Counted from the first letter of the stretch, positions 24,778 through 37,829 are shown. The stretch: 64,000 nucleotides of DNA from Ascaris suum (GCA_013433145.1 CM024175.1:6680516-6744515); one strand, 5' to 3'. Made by a program: numbers and translations. Notes: generated by a model from the letters alone, not told the origin.

Positions 24778-26016
24778 GCCCCAAATTTGCCTGTGCTGTA
24801 TACCCATGCCTAGTTCAAGATAGGTAGATCGATTGCTCGACATGTGCGCATTAATTTACCTCTCCAGCATCCTCCCTATTAACTTTGCTCTCATTGAGCC
24901 CTCAAAAAACTTCAAAAAATCGCAACCCCTTTTTTTCGTTATGAAATATCTTCTGTTTTTATTTCACAATAAAAAAAACCACAATATGGAAGACTAACTA
25001 AATAACGATAAGTAATTTTATCGAGTCTAGATCGCTGTGTATCGAAAGAAGACATCGAATCAGCACATCTTTCGCACCTCATTTATTATCACTAAAGAGT
25101 GATTGCTTTATATGGGCAAATGTCACTGCAGACGGGAGAAGAAAATTCGAGTGACATCGTGCAGTATGTCAAATGAAAAAGTACTGAAGTGCATTGGATG
25201 AAATGTTATGATGGGCTAAGCGAGTGTATACCCCCTTCGCATCAACTGCGGTATTTGTCTCTTCTTTCCTATTCCATTGTGACTCATCGATATTTCTTAT
25301 AGGAATTCAGCAAATGAATTTATAAGAAGGAATCACTGATGTAGATAGAGGACTCAAGTGGATTTTGGTTGTCAAAGTTGGGAAATAAAATTTTATCGCC
25401 TTTTACGTAAATTGTAATGTTTACACTCAAATATCAATCACCTCACGAGCCATAAAATGTGCAGCAATAAAATTTGGTTATAGAATCTGATGTTATCATC
25501 ATTTAAATTAGCAAATTTATTCTTCAGAAAAATGGCAAATCGATCAGTTCTTAGATTGGACAGGTGTGCAACAACGACGATTTGTACTAGTGAGAATCCT
25601 CACAACCGGTCGCTTCGCGAAAAAAAAGAAAAAGCGCATCATTGAGTGAGCGTATCGCCAGGGTTTCTTGGATAATCACGCAACCGGACTGAGCATAATG
25701 GATTGAATTGCAAAAGTCATCCATCCTGAAGCATTTTTCCGCTGATTTTAGAAGATTTGAATGACAGAGATTTTCCGTGAAAAAAAAAACCGTTACTGTT
25801 ATGCTGCTAGCAGATGCTCATCATTTATTAATTTGTTAAATATGCGCGTTGAAGTTTACGCATATATCAGCTATGAGCAAAAAGATTTCAGAATTGTGCT
25901 TTGTTCTCGTTTCATTGAGGCACAGATTAGGCAGCATATGTTCTGTAACGGTGTAAACTTCTGTTTCTTCTTCAAAACAAAAAAGATTGAAGACATCCTC
26001 TCTATCTCATTTCTAT

Positions 26017-26040
26017 CCCCCCCCCCCAAAAAAAAAAAAA
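26017..26040. repeat. C11 A13 compound tract
   Basis: Eleven C directly followed by thirteen A on the plus strand. Read on the minus strand it is T13 G11. Confidence 0.95.
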
Positions 26041-27645
26041 TTGTCAACTGCTTCGATTCAAGTAATGAAAGCGATTTTTAGACGTCAGATAGCTAATATT
26101 GCGGAAAAACAGAGACTGCATTTAGGCAATCGAAAAGTACTTCTAAATGGACAAATAAGGAAGTTAAATTATGATTTTGCTTTGATCTGTTTGGCTGCAC
26201 AATAGCAGCACTTTAATGACAATAGTATTTGGCTGTTGGCTACTCACGAAAAAACCATGGTCGCAAATTTTTGATACAACAGTTAGAGTGCAGTTTCTTG
26301 CTGCAAGTGCTACTGAGCAAATAGAGGTTGAGCATATCGAAATAAATTTTGAGAAGGGTTCAATATAACTATTAAAGATCTGGCCTTAATCAAGGAGCAC
26401 TTTTTCTTCGTCCTTGATAAACCGCATACAATTTTTCGGAAATTCCCCAAAATTATTGGATGAAAGACGCACTTTGAATGACAAACAAAATAGCTTAAGT
26501 GTACATAAAAGAATATATGAGCCGTAGAAATAGAGATGTAGTAGACCAATAACGATGGGCGTTCTCGCTGCTGTTGAACGAAACGCTATAAAGACATTGC
26601 AATAAAGTAGAATTTGCTCTGAAAATAATATTGCACAAAAACAAGTTCTTTTAGGGTTTAACGGTTTGCTATTGGAATGCAACTGGCAAAAAAAGATGAA
26701 ACGTCATTGACCACCATGAGACGAAAACGCGGTTCTCCAGCAACATTATTGCAATACCTTTATTCGTAAGCTAGCCGTAGCTATCTCTAGTAAGTGACAG
26801 GTGAGCATCGTATCGTCCAATGCGACGTCCTCTTCCGCTATCACTGATACTTGCTAGATTTCTCAATAGCAACATGTAGAAGTGCGAAAAGACCAAACAG
26901 CTGCACCCAGCAACATCTCTCTCATCCTTCTCCGTGTCCCCAATTTTTACTTCGCTCTTTTCCATGTTGCTGCACACTGATTTTGTGGGAAATGAGTTCA
27001 CTCCACCTCGCAGGCTTACATATTACCTCACTGAAGAATTCCCTTTTATTTAGATGAGTGAGACCTTGTGATACACTCGGTTGCTTTTCCGAGACAATGC
27101 CGACACCGTAGCCCGCATGCGTGTTTTGTTCGAATGAATCGATTTTTCGTAACTCAGTATTTATTGCAACCAGATGCATTCATACCGGCAAGGTAACACG
27201 TCCATCGAACGTACAATGAGGTATATATATACATACATAAAGCAATACAGATACTACTGTTTCTGCGGGCACACTGAAGCCAGTAGGGAAAGAAACAACG
27301 AAAACAAAGCGAAAATTAATCTACCACCAAAAACTAGAGAAGCTTGAACAGTAACACATGCAACAAGTTTATAAGGAAGTGGTAGTCTTTACATAGGCGA
27401 CGATGTTCAAAAAGGCAAGTGGAGAAATGCACACGAGCGGCTGTAACGATATGCCCTTTTGTACATTATAAAAACCAGTTCCGCAAACTGCTAACAAACA
27501 ACAAGAAACTCCTACTGCAAAACATCCGCCCGTTCATGAAAATCTGCGGAAGATTAGCCATTTCTCCGACCCCATAAGCATAAAACGGAAATCCAGCTGG
27601 CTGCAAAAAAACACTACTGTTTTAGCACTTCAAAATGATCAAAAC

Positions 27646-29628
27646 TCATCTGAAAATCGATGGACCAACTTGGATTATTGGTAGAGGAAGTGAATCTGCA
27701 ATGTAAATTATATCCAAAAAATTAAACGCATCGAGTTGAAACTATCGGTTAGATGGCGAAGCAAGCATACAGGCATACCCAGGGGTAGGACTTCACCATA
27801 AATGCGCTTTGCAAGTAAAAATTTGCAACAGCGCATAAAAAGGAGCGAACAATGGAAAGAGGGAGAGAGGGACAATTGATATGAGTGAAAATGGCAAAAA
27901 AAATTTAGCACGAACCAGTGACTATTTGGCTATAAGTAGAGTGACTATTCGATAGAGCGCAGCAAAGCAAAAAAATGCAACACTATGAAGGCATCGCTGC
28001 AATTAAGTGAAGAAACAGGTAACAACAAAAAATCAATAGTCGTTTTAAAGCACACGATAGGCGAACTAAGTAAACAACAAGCAAAACACACGTACTCCGC
28101 ACGTATCGTCGACCAGCAACATCGGCGGCGAACCTGAAGAATCATTGAAGATGCAGAATCTTCGACACGCTTTTGTCATCCGCACAAAAATGTGGCATGA
28201 TCGCACAAGGAGGCCGCATTTATCTAAAAATAGCATCAGTTATACGCACCAAAATAAGAACTTTACGAGAAATAATGGTGAATTTCGACAAGAATTTGGC
28301 TATTATATATAACTTGAGTGAAAATGCTTTCTCATCACTCTGCACGAATAGTGAGTTAAGTGAAGTGCTCCTGTGATTTATTAAAAACTAGCATCAGTTG
28401 CTTATGACGACCAAAATGGAACTTTACGAATACATGAATTAAGAGTAAAATTGGCTGATTATATATCGAACTTGAGTGTTGCAAAATGCTGTTATCATAT
28501 TTTGACACGATAGTGAGTTAGTGAAGTAGCTCCTGTGGATGTAACAACAAATTCATCGGTTTCCTAGATTGATAACAAACACTGAACGTGCTAAAGTGGA
28601 ACTTACCTGAAACAGAACCCTGATAACACGGTAAATAAAGTGCTACATGATAACTGAGGGGAAGTCCTGTTCTGTTTACATAATTTACCGCTAAAACCTG
28701 ATGACAATGACATGAGGCTCCTTTATAAGGATCACAAGATGAGGCCAATCCAACAAAAACCATTTCAACAAAGTGAACAAAAAGGGTTTGGCAGTGAAAC
28801 GAAATTCTCTTGATCGCATTATTGCGATGGCAATGAAATGAACACGATTCAGATTCATGAATGAACGTGTATTCTACCTAACGAATGATGTAAACCACAA
28901 CTCGATACCTGATCATCAGAAAATGCAGCAGAACAACATTCATTTATGATCCACATGCTGGTGTTGTAATGTGTCGGTGTCGATGTTGGACTCGTTTGTT
29001 TGTACGTCTTGGCCATTCCAGAAATTATTCAGAAAATACAGAATTCGATGTATTTCAGCAGAAGAAATAAGTTGTAGATATGTCGGCTTTTAACAAATCA
29101 ACTCCATCAGTTTCTCATGCGAATAAAACACCGCTAGCTGGATGGTACCTCTGAATAAATGCTTGAACTTTCATTAACATATAACAACGCATGACCATTG
29201 CCAGGCTCCACGCAGTAATAAAATACCGTTAAGTGCGAAAAATGCGTTTTCCCTAACGCGAATTGTGGTTGCATCGCTAGCATTTCAATTATGCAATCAA
29301 CGTTCACGTCCAGTAACAGTGCAACTCCATCACTTCTTTTTGAGCGCTTATTTAACACTAAAACTTTGAAAGTGTATTGTGCGTGATGATTGCCACCTTC
29401 TCAAAACGATACTTTATAAGGTTTGTAATCAGCTTACTGAAGCTAATCACAGAGTGTCGGGCGCAACATCCAGAGCAAACAAATACATATGGTAAAATAC
29501 TCACTTAAAGATGCTGAATTTGAAATCACTTTAAAATATCCTAGATGGGCCACCTCCAATAATTCCCTCGATATTTTCGACCTTCTAAGTTCAAATAATA
29601 AAGCGATAATGCATGATGCAATAAGCAT
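27646..29628 (-). CDS. Tentative six-exon gene, unknown family
   Basis: Minus-strand exon chain with all phases consistent: 29505-29628 (ATG, donor GTGAGT), 29149-29357 (acceptor AGTTTTAG, donor GTACCA), 28607-28877 (acceptor TTCGTTAG, donor GTAAGT), 28096-28133 (acceptor GATTCTTCAG, donor GTACGT), 27779-27806 (acceptor CTTGCAAAG, donor GTATGC) and 27646-27695 (acceptor ACATTGCAG, stop TGA). The product would be 239 residues. It starts MLIASCIIALLFELRR, possibly a signal anchor. The third exon is 90 codons, entirely open, and rich in Cys and His (SCSFHCHRNNA; ASSCDPYKGASCHCHQ) with one N-glycosylation sequon (NRT). The end is Pro-rich. I know no matching family. Weak points are the 28-base fifth exon with an AAAG acceptor and the lack of a recognisable domain. 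The first exon overlaps an antisense plus-strand frame (29489-29683) that is equally open, so the strand is not proven. Confidence 0.33.
28229..28540 (+). repeat. Diverged tandem duplication, two copies of about 158 bases
   Basis: Copy 1 (about 28229-28380) and copy 2 (about 28387-28540) both start TAGCATCAGTT and end GTGAAGT(A)GCTCCTGTG. Shared blocks in the same order include ACTTTACGA, TTGGCT, ATTATATAT, AACTTGAGTG, AATGCT, ATAGTGAGTTA. The copies differ by many substitutions and small gaps, so the duplication is old. It lies in the intron between the third and fourth exons of the tentative gene at 27.6-29.6 kb. Confidence 0.85.
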
Positions 29629-30058
29629 TCTCAATTTGAATGTAGCGGACAGTTTACTAAGTAGTTTAACGCAAAAGTTTTAACTCTTTCATGGGACATT
29701 TCAGCTCATGAATGCCAACATCGATCAGGAACATGAACAAACTAACACAGAACAGAAAGAATGCAGTATTTATGCAAGCAAGCGTTTTCGAGAACGGTCA
29801 TCATGCAGGACCGCATGGAACATTCCAACAATCTCTAGGAAATCAACGAATGCAGGTGAAAACGTTAGCTGTTCATAAACGTCTCGCACCATCCACCTGT
29901 TTGCATGTATTCACTCAGGGTTAGTCTTGTCGATTACCAGCACCGCTTCGACCCTTCGTGTGCACAAGTTTCTTCTCTCTTCGACGAGAATTTCGCGCTG
30001 CATGATGTGTGCTTATCATGCAGATAACTTTCTTACCTCTGCACTTGTTTCATGTTAG

Positions 30059-30640
30059 CCATGTGCTGCATGCACCGACGTTCAAAGATCGCTCTGTCTC
30101 ACTGAGGTAAAAATAACCCCGTTCTAAGCAGCTGCTCTTTCGAAAAACTACATTGCTGCTATATTCGCGTGCGTCATATTTTTTATTTTTATTTTTGCTG
30201 CAATGTATATATTTCATTGCTGATTGCAGCTCTCTCTTTTCTCTCAATTTAAATAAAGAATCTTCTCCCAAACAACACCTTTTGCTAATCCTACCCAAGC
30301 GGGTGGTATAGATTGCCAATGCCAGCGGGTATATGTCACTGGTGTGTTCATCACATAGTGCAATTTTTCCACTCATCTCACCCTCACTGCCGATGCGTTC
30401 TTAGCAGAGCGAGGCAAGATGTTTTCATCGCAATGAGGTGTGACAGTCAACATTGATGCGACAAGTGCAACTTCATTAAGGAATCTCTAAAACGACCAAA
30501 AATATGAACACGAGAATCGTGTTGATAATAACTGAGGTTGGAAAATGAAACGTGCTGTTTGTGAGAGCAGCTGTTTAGAGTTGGGTTATTTCTATGTCCG
30601 CGAGACATGGCAATCTTGGAACGCCGAGACGGTAGCATTG
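30059..30640. repeat. Imperfect inverted repeat (arms 30059-30140 and 30563-30640)
   Basis: The left arm on the minus strand and the right arm on the plus strand are alike over about 80 bases (AGAGCAGCTG, TTAGA, GGGTTATTT, GAGACA, then a matching AACG(T/C)CG). Both arms stay open in the same frame and give similar peptides, SSCLERGYFYLSETERSLN on the minus strand and SSCLELGYFYVRETWQSWN on the plus strand. The spacer is about 420 bases. It could be a dispersed repeat family inserted twice in opposite orientation, or termini of one element. I cannot tell whether the peptide similarity reflects selection. Confidence 0.65.
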
Positions 30641-31134
30641 GCCGATATGAAAAAAGTGAAGAGGAACGAAAGCTACATGCCTAATAACCATAACCATGGG
30701 ATAGGAGGAGCGAAGAAAGCGATTGAGATTCTCGTCTAAGTGGAAAGAAACTTGCGAAGGCAACGACAGGTCGACAAGGTGGGCGAACAATGCAGTTTAC
30801 AAACACTACGCATTGAACTGTATAGGTTCTTTTCCTTCAGGCTTTTGCAATGTTTTATAGTGTCCTCTGTGGTGACGCTTCCTTAGCATAATTGCCTACA
30901 CATACGCATATAGGTGTTCTTGACTGATGTTGGCATTTGCGAATCGAAATGTTCAACCATAAGCGACTTTGCGCCACATCTCATACAAGGTGAAGAAACC
31001 TGAGGCATTGGAATAAATTTAAAGGATGAAGAATTTTAAGGAACCGATAAAAGATAAATTTGCCCTCTATTCTCAATACATCACGACGTGTCACAGTTTG
31101 CTTTTTTCGCCAGAACAGAAGCAGAAAAGATGGA

Positions 31135-31146
31135 GGGGGGGGGGGG
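31135..31146 (+). repeat. G12 mononucleotide tract
   Basis: Twelve consecutive G residues preceded by AGATGGA. Confidence 0.95.
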
Positions 31147-34100
31147 AGCTTTAAGCCATATGGAAAATTCTAGTCCAGAAATTTTCAGGTTAGAAAAGAG
31201 ACTTGTTCGACTGAAGACGAACCAGAGAACTTTTTTCTCATCCTGAGAGGCATGGTAGCAAAGCCGGGACAGCTGTTATGCACACATGCGTACAAACATA
31301 CACATGGACATATGAAAGCACATCGACAGACGCAGGGAACATGCTGTGAACATACGACCTTCTTTGTATGCTCGATGGGAACAAACCGTTTTACTCAACA
31401 TGATATTTGACATCCGCATCATTGAGCTTACATTTAAAGAGTTCAGAAAATATTGAGAAGTTCGATGAAGCCAAAACTTATTTTGAGATCCAATTAGCCC
31501 GCACTGTCACACTGAGCATTATTTTAAATAGCCCGAAACATATTCACCCAGCCAATCTTCCTGTAAATCATTTTTGCATAACGTGGGAACGTTCCCCTAA
31601 AGATTAGTGACAGTTTAGTTTTTTGCCAAGAAAGCAATATGTCGTTAGCTTTATATGCTACCGAATGACGTGTTAAAAGTGAATTAACCCACTTGTAAAT
31701 GCGAATAGTCGATTTGTAACCAAGACAGATTTTGAAGGAGTTACACCAACCGCAGATGAACAATGTCTGAAGCAACAAAGAAAATAACTATACCAAAATG
31801 TACACAATGAAGAAGACAATGGTCTCTCCGTAAGAAAAACGGCATACGTCAAAATCAGCACCAGGGAGGACAGATGGGTGATTCCTTGAACATACCTAAA
31901 CTGTTCCATTCGACCTCTCAATTCCCTATCTATCAGCGTCCGCTGGTTGACTTGTGAGCCAAATATCCCCTCGAGTCCTTTTGTTTAAATTTCTCTAAGG
32001 GACAGCTTATCCAAACATAATAATTACTAGAAGCTATGTATAACGATAATCTCTGAGTAGTTTCAATATGAAATTACTAGTTTGAGAGCTCGCATTTGGA
32101 GGATGTCGAAAATTTAAAATTTGAGCGATGAATTTTCTCACTTCTGAGTTAAAATCTTCTGCCCTCGTATTATTTTTAATTTCATTTCAACAACTTAATT
32201 AGTGACAGCAAAGGCATAGAAATTCTCGCACTAGCATGAGATAATATTCTGAAAGCAACAAGACGCTTCGAAGAGAAGCATGCAAACTGCTGAGAAAAAT
32301 TTTCAGTCTGATAGGCGAAATGCAGCACGCGGATATGCGCCAAAAAACGGTAAAGAAACGCTCACTAAATCAATCTATGATGCTTAGCGGATTTCGACCA
32401 GAAAAATGAAGTTATTTCGGCACAAAAAGTCTGCTAAATAATATAAAGTTAAGAAAGAGATAAATAAAAGTGCAATGAAAAGTGAAAAATAAGAACGATT
32501 CAAATTCGCAAAAGAACAAGGTTTGAGGGACCGAGGAGTAGTGCATATTCACAAGTCCTTTGAAGAATACGGCGAAAATGGCCTTTCTTTGAAAGGGAAA
32601 GTTTTTGGGAAAAAATTCGCCCAAATTTTTACTGCACCGATTTCTCTCTCTTCATCACAAATTAATAGTTGCAATTTGTGAACATGCTGATAGCCTTTAC
32701 TTCACTCATCTATAAAGTGGAGTCGAATAATCTCGAAAGGCTCATTCGCTATCTGTGTTCTATCTTGATACATTTTTCAAGTCCAATCTCGTTGAACTTA
32801 GATACTCGAACTTTCTGTTCAAGTTATATAACACATAAACCTCCGTCACTAAAAAAATCCCAAATCTCACGCAAAAGTTTCGATTGATTCGGCAGTTGAT
32901 TACGGTAAGCGTTAAAGCCAGATGAAGCACCAAAGCAAGCATGAAAGGGCATATTTCAATTTTAAAAAAATCGTCGCAATGCAACATATTATGTGGTCTA
33001 AGTGAAATTCTATTAATTCATCAAAAGTTGCAATTTCCATAAGTGCATTGCTTGAATGGCATAGAAAAAACGATACATTAAAATGCATTAACCTGAGCAC
33101 AAACTTTTCTCATTTTTAAACGCAGACTTTTGGAATATTCTATTGCCAGGATTAATTAAGTAATGCAGCATCAAAACTCAATTTATAAGACGAAACTTTC
33201 AACATTTTCTTTAAAAAGCAATAGCCACTCTAACGTAGGTGATCACTGATTTAAGATGAAGCCACGTCTCATTGGCAGCACTCTGCGACTTCAATTTGTA
33301 GCAGTATTGGTTTTATTCCATGATGGGTAGAGGGAATTATTTGTCATTTCCTATGAAACTGTCTTCAAATTTGAATAGAACATTAGTGTAACGATATATT
33401 TGGCTGAAAACTGAGCGAAATTAAGCAGAAATGCTTTGATAAAACTTGAAATAAAGATCGAAATTGGCTTTACCAAATTCACTAATTAGGGATCGCCTAA
33501 ATCACATATTTTTCATCAGGCTGAACATTTTTTTTTTTTTGAAATGATAAAATCCGAAGTTCTCTAAAGCATTTGTTGCCCATGAAATGGGCAATGCAAA
33601 AACGTGCGTTCGGCAGTTGATCGACTGCGAGACCGCTCACATCCAAAGTGAAATCATATCAGCGGATCCATCGATCTGCTCCGAATTTTGTTGGCGAATA
33701 ACACGCAAAGGATCATAAAACGTGCCCCAGTATCGACTTGATGAATTGCGAAATTGCTATTCAACGAAACGATAGTGGAATTCAACGACTGTACGCAATG
33801 TATGCTGATTATGTTAATGAAACTATAGCTGAATCGGAAACCGATAGCGGACGCATTTTGAACGAGAATTCATCTATTTAACTTTGCATGAGCCTACTTG
33901 TCCGAGAATGTTATCTGAATTATTTTTATTTGGAACTAGCTAAAAGTGTTAATGACAGACACTCTGATGGTTGGTGTTTACGGTTAGCTAGTCACGCCGA
34001 GCATAAGAAAGTTGAGGGGTGGAACTTGTTCTCGCACAACATACCCCTCCTCATTCATCTTATTGTTCGATCGATGGCATCTGACATGAAGATCGCCGAC

Positions 34101-34214
34101 TTGGATGCCTCTCAAGGATTTTTTAAAAAATTCCCTTTCCACACACTGCGTTTTGCGAAGTATTTGCCGGGACGAATTAAGCCTGCTTAGTGCAGTACTC
34201 TGAAAGTGACATAC

Positions 34215-34353
34215 GACGAATAGTGACTGCAAAGAGTGCAAATAAGGGGACGAACGCCTTGCACAGCTGCTTCTGAAGCAATAGCCTCGTCGAGCGCCCT
34301 TCTTGGAACTAGGCACACAAGGCACTTGCTTTCATCAGCAGTATCGCTCGCAT
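34215..34353 (-). CDS. Orphan exon with a CX2C-X24-CX2C pattern
   Basis: One internal exon-like segment on the minus strand, acceptor ACATATACAG (phase 1) and donor GTATGT (phase 2), 45 whole codons. It reads ASDTADESKCLVCLVPRRAL, then a short helix-like stretch, then VRPLICTLCSHYSS. The two CxxC pairs are 24 residues apart, a spacing that could bind one zinc ion. Several nematode zinc-binding domains have such widely spaced pairs, but I cannot assign one. No adjoining exons were found, so the gene is incomplete or the segment is a remnant. Confidence 0.3.
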
Positions 34354-37300
34354 CTGTATATGTTTTTGATAGAGACATGCGCAATTCACGTGCATGCACA
34401 CAACATCGCTAATTGTCCACGTAGAAACAGGATTGGCAAAAGAGGAAGAAAACATCGAAGCGATCGGACAAAGACGCACATTTTGAACAAAGATAGGTCA
34501 CAACGATCGAGGGAAACAGATAGAGGGAGAAAGGGAGAGGGGGAGAGAGTGCTGCATGAGGCCGCTCCTAAAGCATATATCGACGGGTAGGACGGCAATG
34601 CTGTCGAGCGAAGCTAAACAATGTCAGATGGGCGATAAGCCGTCGAGTGTTTGCCGAGTGGTTTCGAATTGAAAGAGCATAGCCCTGCTATTGTCCAAAT
34701 TGCTCACGTTGAGGTAGCAATTTTATGAAGTTGTCAATTCCCGTACATTTGTTTACAATTTTCCGAGCAAAACCTTTTTTCTAATGAAAATCACTTTCGG
34801 TTGCATTTCTTTTCTTTCCAAAAAAAACGCTTAGGGGAACGTTAATTTGTTGCATACATTCGACCACGAAAGCAATATATAAAACGCGAACTGTCTGCAC
34901 ATGACAGTTCAATAAAATTCATCATTACTCAGTCGCTGTTTTCAAACGTGACTAACAAGTCGTAAAAATTGAATCAACGCTTATGTATTCGATTGATAGC
35001 TTATAGATGATGAGCGTAATCCACATATTTTTATCGACGTTCGGCAGATGTGCATTCACAATATCTCACTGCTGGCGCATTATGACAGCAAGACATACAC
35101 TATCAAAGAAATGATTTTGCCCGTCACTATGGAACGATTGACTACAATCAAATTTAAAAGCAATAACTCCTCTCGTTTTTTAAAACTTAATATCAGAGAA
35201 GAAATAGAGATTGTATAATACAGCGTAACGTCAATAATAGAAATGCAAACAGATGAACAAGTCAAATAAATTCTCTTTAATATTTCTGTGAATTAAAGCA
35301 TTGTCATCTAATGCCTCTTTGTTTATGTTTTAATGAATTTTATGAGGGATTCTTTGCACTAAATTTTCAGTTCATCAATGAAATCGTAATTTTCCGATGC
35401 ATCATAAAAAATAAAACAAATACAATGAAAATATTCACGTGTTATGTTGAAGTTTGAATTTGCTATTGCAATAATCGAAGTGAGCTTATTAAATGATAAA
35501 CCCGACATTGATAGACGCTAGAATTTGAATTCGTAGAATCTCAAAAATATCCAACAATAAATGCAACATGATTTGCAAAATGAGCAATCCATTGAACACC
35601 TTTATGCGCTAAGCTGTTAAATGCTATTTATAGCACTATCGCTCACCATTTGTGTTATTATGTGATTGACTTACTCTTTGATATCCAAACGAAAAAGATT
35701 TCCTTGACTTTTCATTATTAAGCTAATTTGTCTGTGATCCAGCAATGAACTTTCTGGTTTCTAAGGGTGACATTTTCTTAAAAGGAAACAAAAAGGCATA
35801 TTTGCGAGTGTTCTTGGCAGTTTTTTATTTGTTCACTTTTATTTCTTATGGATTCAAAAAATTTTTCACTTCGAACGATTTGTATTGTCTCCTAGGAATA
35901 TCGAGAAAGCACCTCTGCAAGACTAGTCGTAGTGTTTTTTCCTCATTGACCCAGTGAGCTAATTATGTGTTCAGAGTGAACTCATCTAATGTTGCAGAGA
36001 AACTAACATTTAAAGTGAATGCTTTTTTAGAGGCAGCAGGAAGTACCAATAAAAAAGCGGGTGAAAGGTGCGTCGCATTCACGAATACTAAGTCACATCT
36101 GATGAAGAATAAAAAACTATCAAAGCATATATGCACATCAAATACGATATGAGATGTTGCCGAAAATTCTCATAATTTAAAAAATCGTGCTCAATGCGCT
36201 TAAAGATGCCATCTCATTTAGCTCTCAAGAGTAAAAATCGTCATTATTGTTATTCAGGAATTCCGAATTCGTTTGAAATATGCATTGTTATGAGGCAATT
36301 TTTGTGATGTTTCATGATCGCTGAAATGATTAATTTGAAGGAACAAAGAGTGTTTATCAAATCCTCTTTCAAACTTGACAAGGCAGCTATGAAAACCCTT
36401 TAAATATTGTGAGAAATTTCTAGGGAGAAGAGTAGGAAACAAATCTAAGCGCGCGTGTTGTTTGAATATTTTAAAATGCGGGAAACGGTCATAGTTGTCA
36501 AAACGGTTTTAGGTACCTTCCAAATGGCATCAATACAAAATTCGTGAACACCAATTCATTATGAAGATCGCCATCAAACAATCGACGACGTTTATGAAAC
36601 AACACGATTCCGAGAACGGCTTATAAACATATTTTTCTTATAGGACACATCGCAGCGAGATTTCTACACCAAAGATAATGAGCAATCAGAGACCACCTGC
36701 AAGCTGTTTAAAGAAGAGCATGAAAATGACAAAAGCTTTACCTAACTATTGTTACTGCTGATAGAGCAAAGGGCACGATCCGGAAGATGAACAATAATCT
36801 TCGCATCGAAAATGTTCTGATCACCGAGACCAAAAAAGGACGCTAAGTTCGAAACAACACTAAAGCAATCGCTTTTCTCGATATTTTCGCCTGTCCGTGC
36901 AGTAAACGGAACGTTTAATTATGTTTTGATGCAATGTTGAGAAAGCGCGACAAGACGCCTCCCATTTGTTGACCATTTAATCGTTTCTCTTGCCTAAGAA
37001 TGGCTCAACCATCGCACGTTGTTCATCGAATTTTTGGAATTCACTAACGCGACTGTTCTCCTTCATCTCTTCACCCTTCCACTTACCTCGTTATGAGTTT
37101 TGATTTCCTGAAATTGAACTCCAGAGCAAGGAAAAAGTTCTTAAACGATATAAGAGATTCAAGAGGGGTCATAAAGAGCGAGGGAGAGGATAACCTAAAA
37201 TGAGTTCCAACAGTGCTTGTGATCGTTAAAATCAGCTTGCGACAGATGCATCAATGCGGCATGGAATCATTTCAAGAGAGATGAACACCATTCATTAATC

Positions 37301-37829
37301 TTTCATGTAAATTTTTAAACTGTAACTGCTAACTGCCAACTGTTTAACTGTAATTGCCTCGATTTTGCTAATCAAACTGTAAGCGCTTTATGTAAATGCA
37401 GGCGGTCTTTATACACTTCAAGAACTTTTTGGGCATATCTCGTACTGTATCTAAATCGACTAGAAATTCAGTCATATATACTCATGTAAATTGTAATAGA
37501 TAAAATGCCATATGATGCACAAATTTCCAACCATCAGGCTGCATGCAGTTTATGATCGCGATCGATAAGAAGGCACGTACTGATTACTTTGAAGTCACTT
37601 TTGCAGCTTTTTAAGCCAAACGACACGACAAAAGTCAAAGTTTTGCTCTACGATGTCATCATTTCCAGCTTTCAACTGACACGCTGATTAAAGCTAAAAA
37701 GGCTGAATTGACGCATATGGAGCTCCTCCAAGATCGTACGACAAAATTCTATACATTTAACTTCGCTAACAGATAGAGTAAAATGAATTAACAGACTCTG
37801 AGCTATGGTCCATATGTGTCAAGTTGCAG
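34354..37829. other. Region without a supported gene
   Basis: About 3.5 kb. AT-rich, with short frames only. A run of imperfect AACTG(T/C)(T/A)A units lies at about 37317-37360. Nothing else structured was seen. Confidence 0.45.

Larger units (their letters stand above)
23055..27645. other. Intergenic region, no supported gene
   Basis: About 4.6 kb. Frames are short or driven by low-complexity sequence; the longest (minus, 24416-24784) crosses a C12 tract and the longest plus frame (25761-26081) crosses the C11A13 tract, so neither is credible. Minor (TA/CATA) sequence occurs near 27222-27238. No tRNA, snoRNA or inverted-repeat element was recognised. Confidence 0.5.
29629..34214. other. Gene-poor region with an inverted repeat
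   Basis: About 4.6 kb without a credible exon chain. It holds the inverted repeat at 30059-30140 / 30563-30640 and a G12 tract at 31135. Remaining frames are short, AT-rich and flanked by no convincing splice sites. Confidence 0.45.

Noticed and set aside
24416..24784. 122-codon minus-strand frame
   Set aside because: Runs through a C12 tract and a Gly/Arg low-complexity stretch; no supporting splice sites or domain.
25761..26081. 106-codon plus-strand frame
   Set aside because: Crosses the C11A13 tract, which gives its Pro-Lys stretch; not protein-like elsewhere.
29489..29683. Plus-strand frame of 64 codons, reading MVKYSLKDAEFEITLKYPRW
   Set aside because: Protein-like but isolated, and antisense to the first exon of the tentative minus-strand gene; kept only as the competing interpretation.
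33984..34325. 113-codon minus-strand frame
   Set aside because: Overlaps the CxxC exon in another frame, basic and repetitive, no splice sites.
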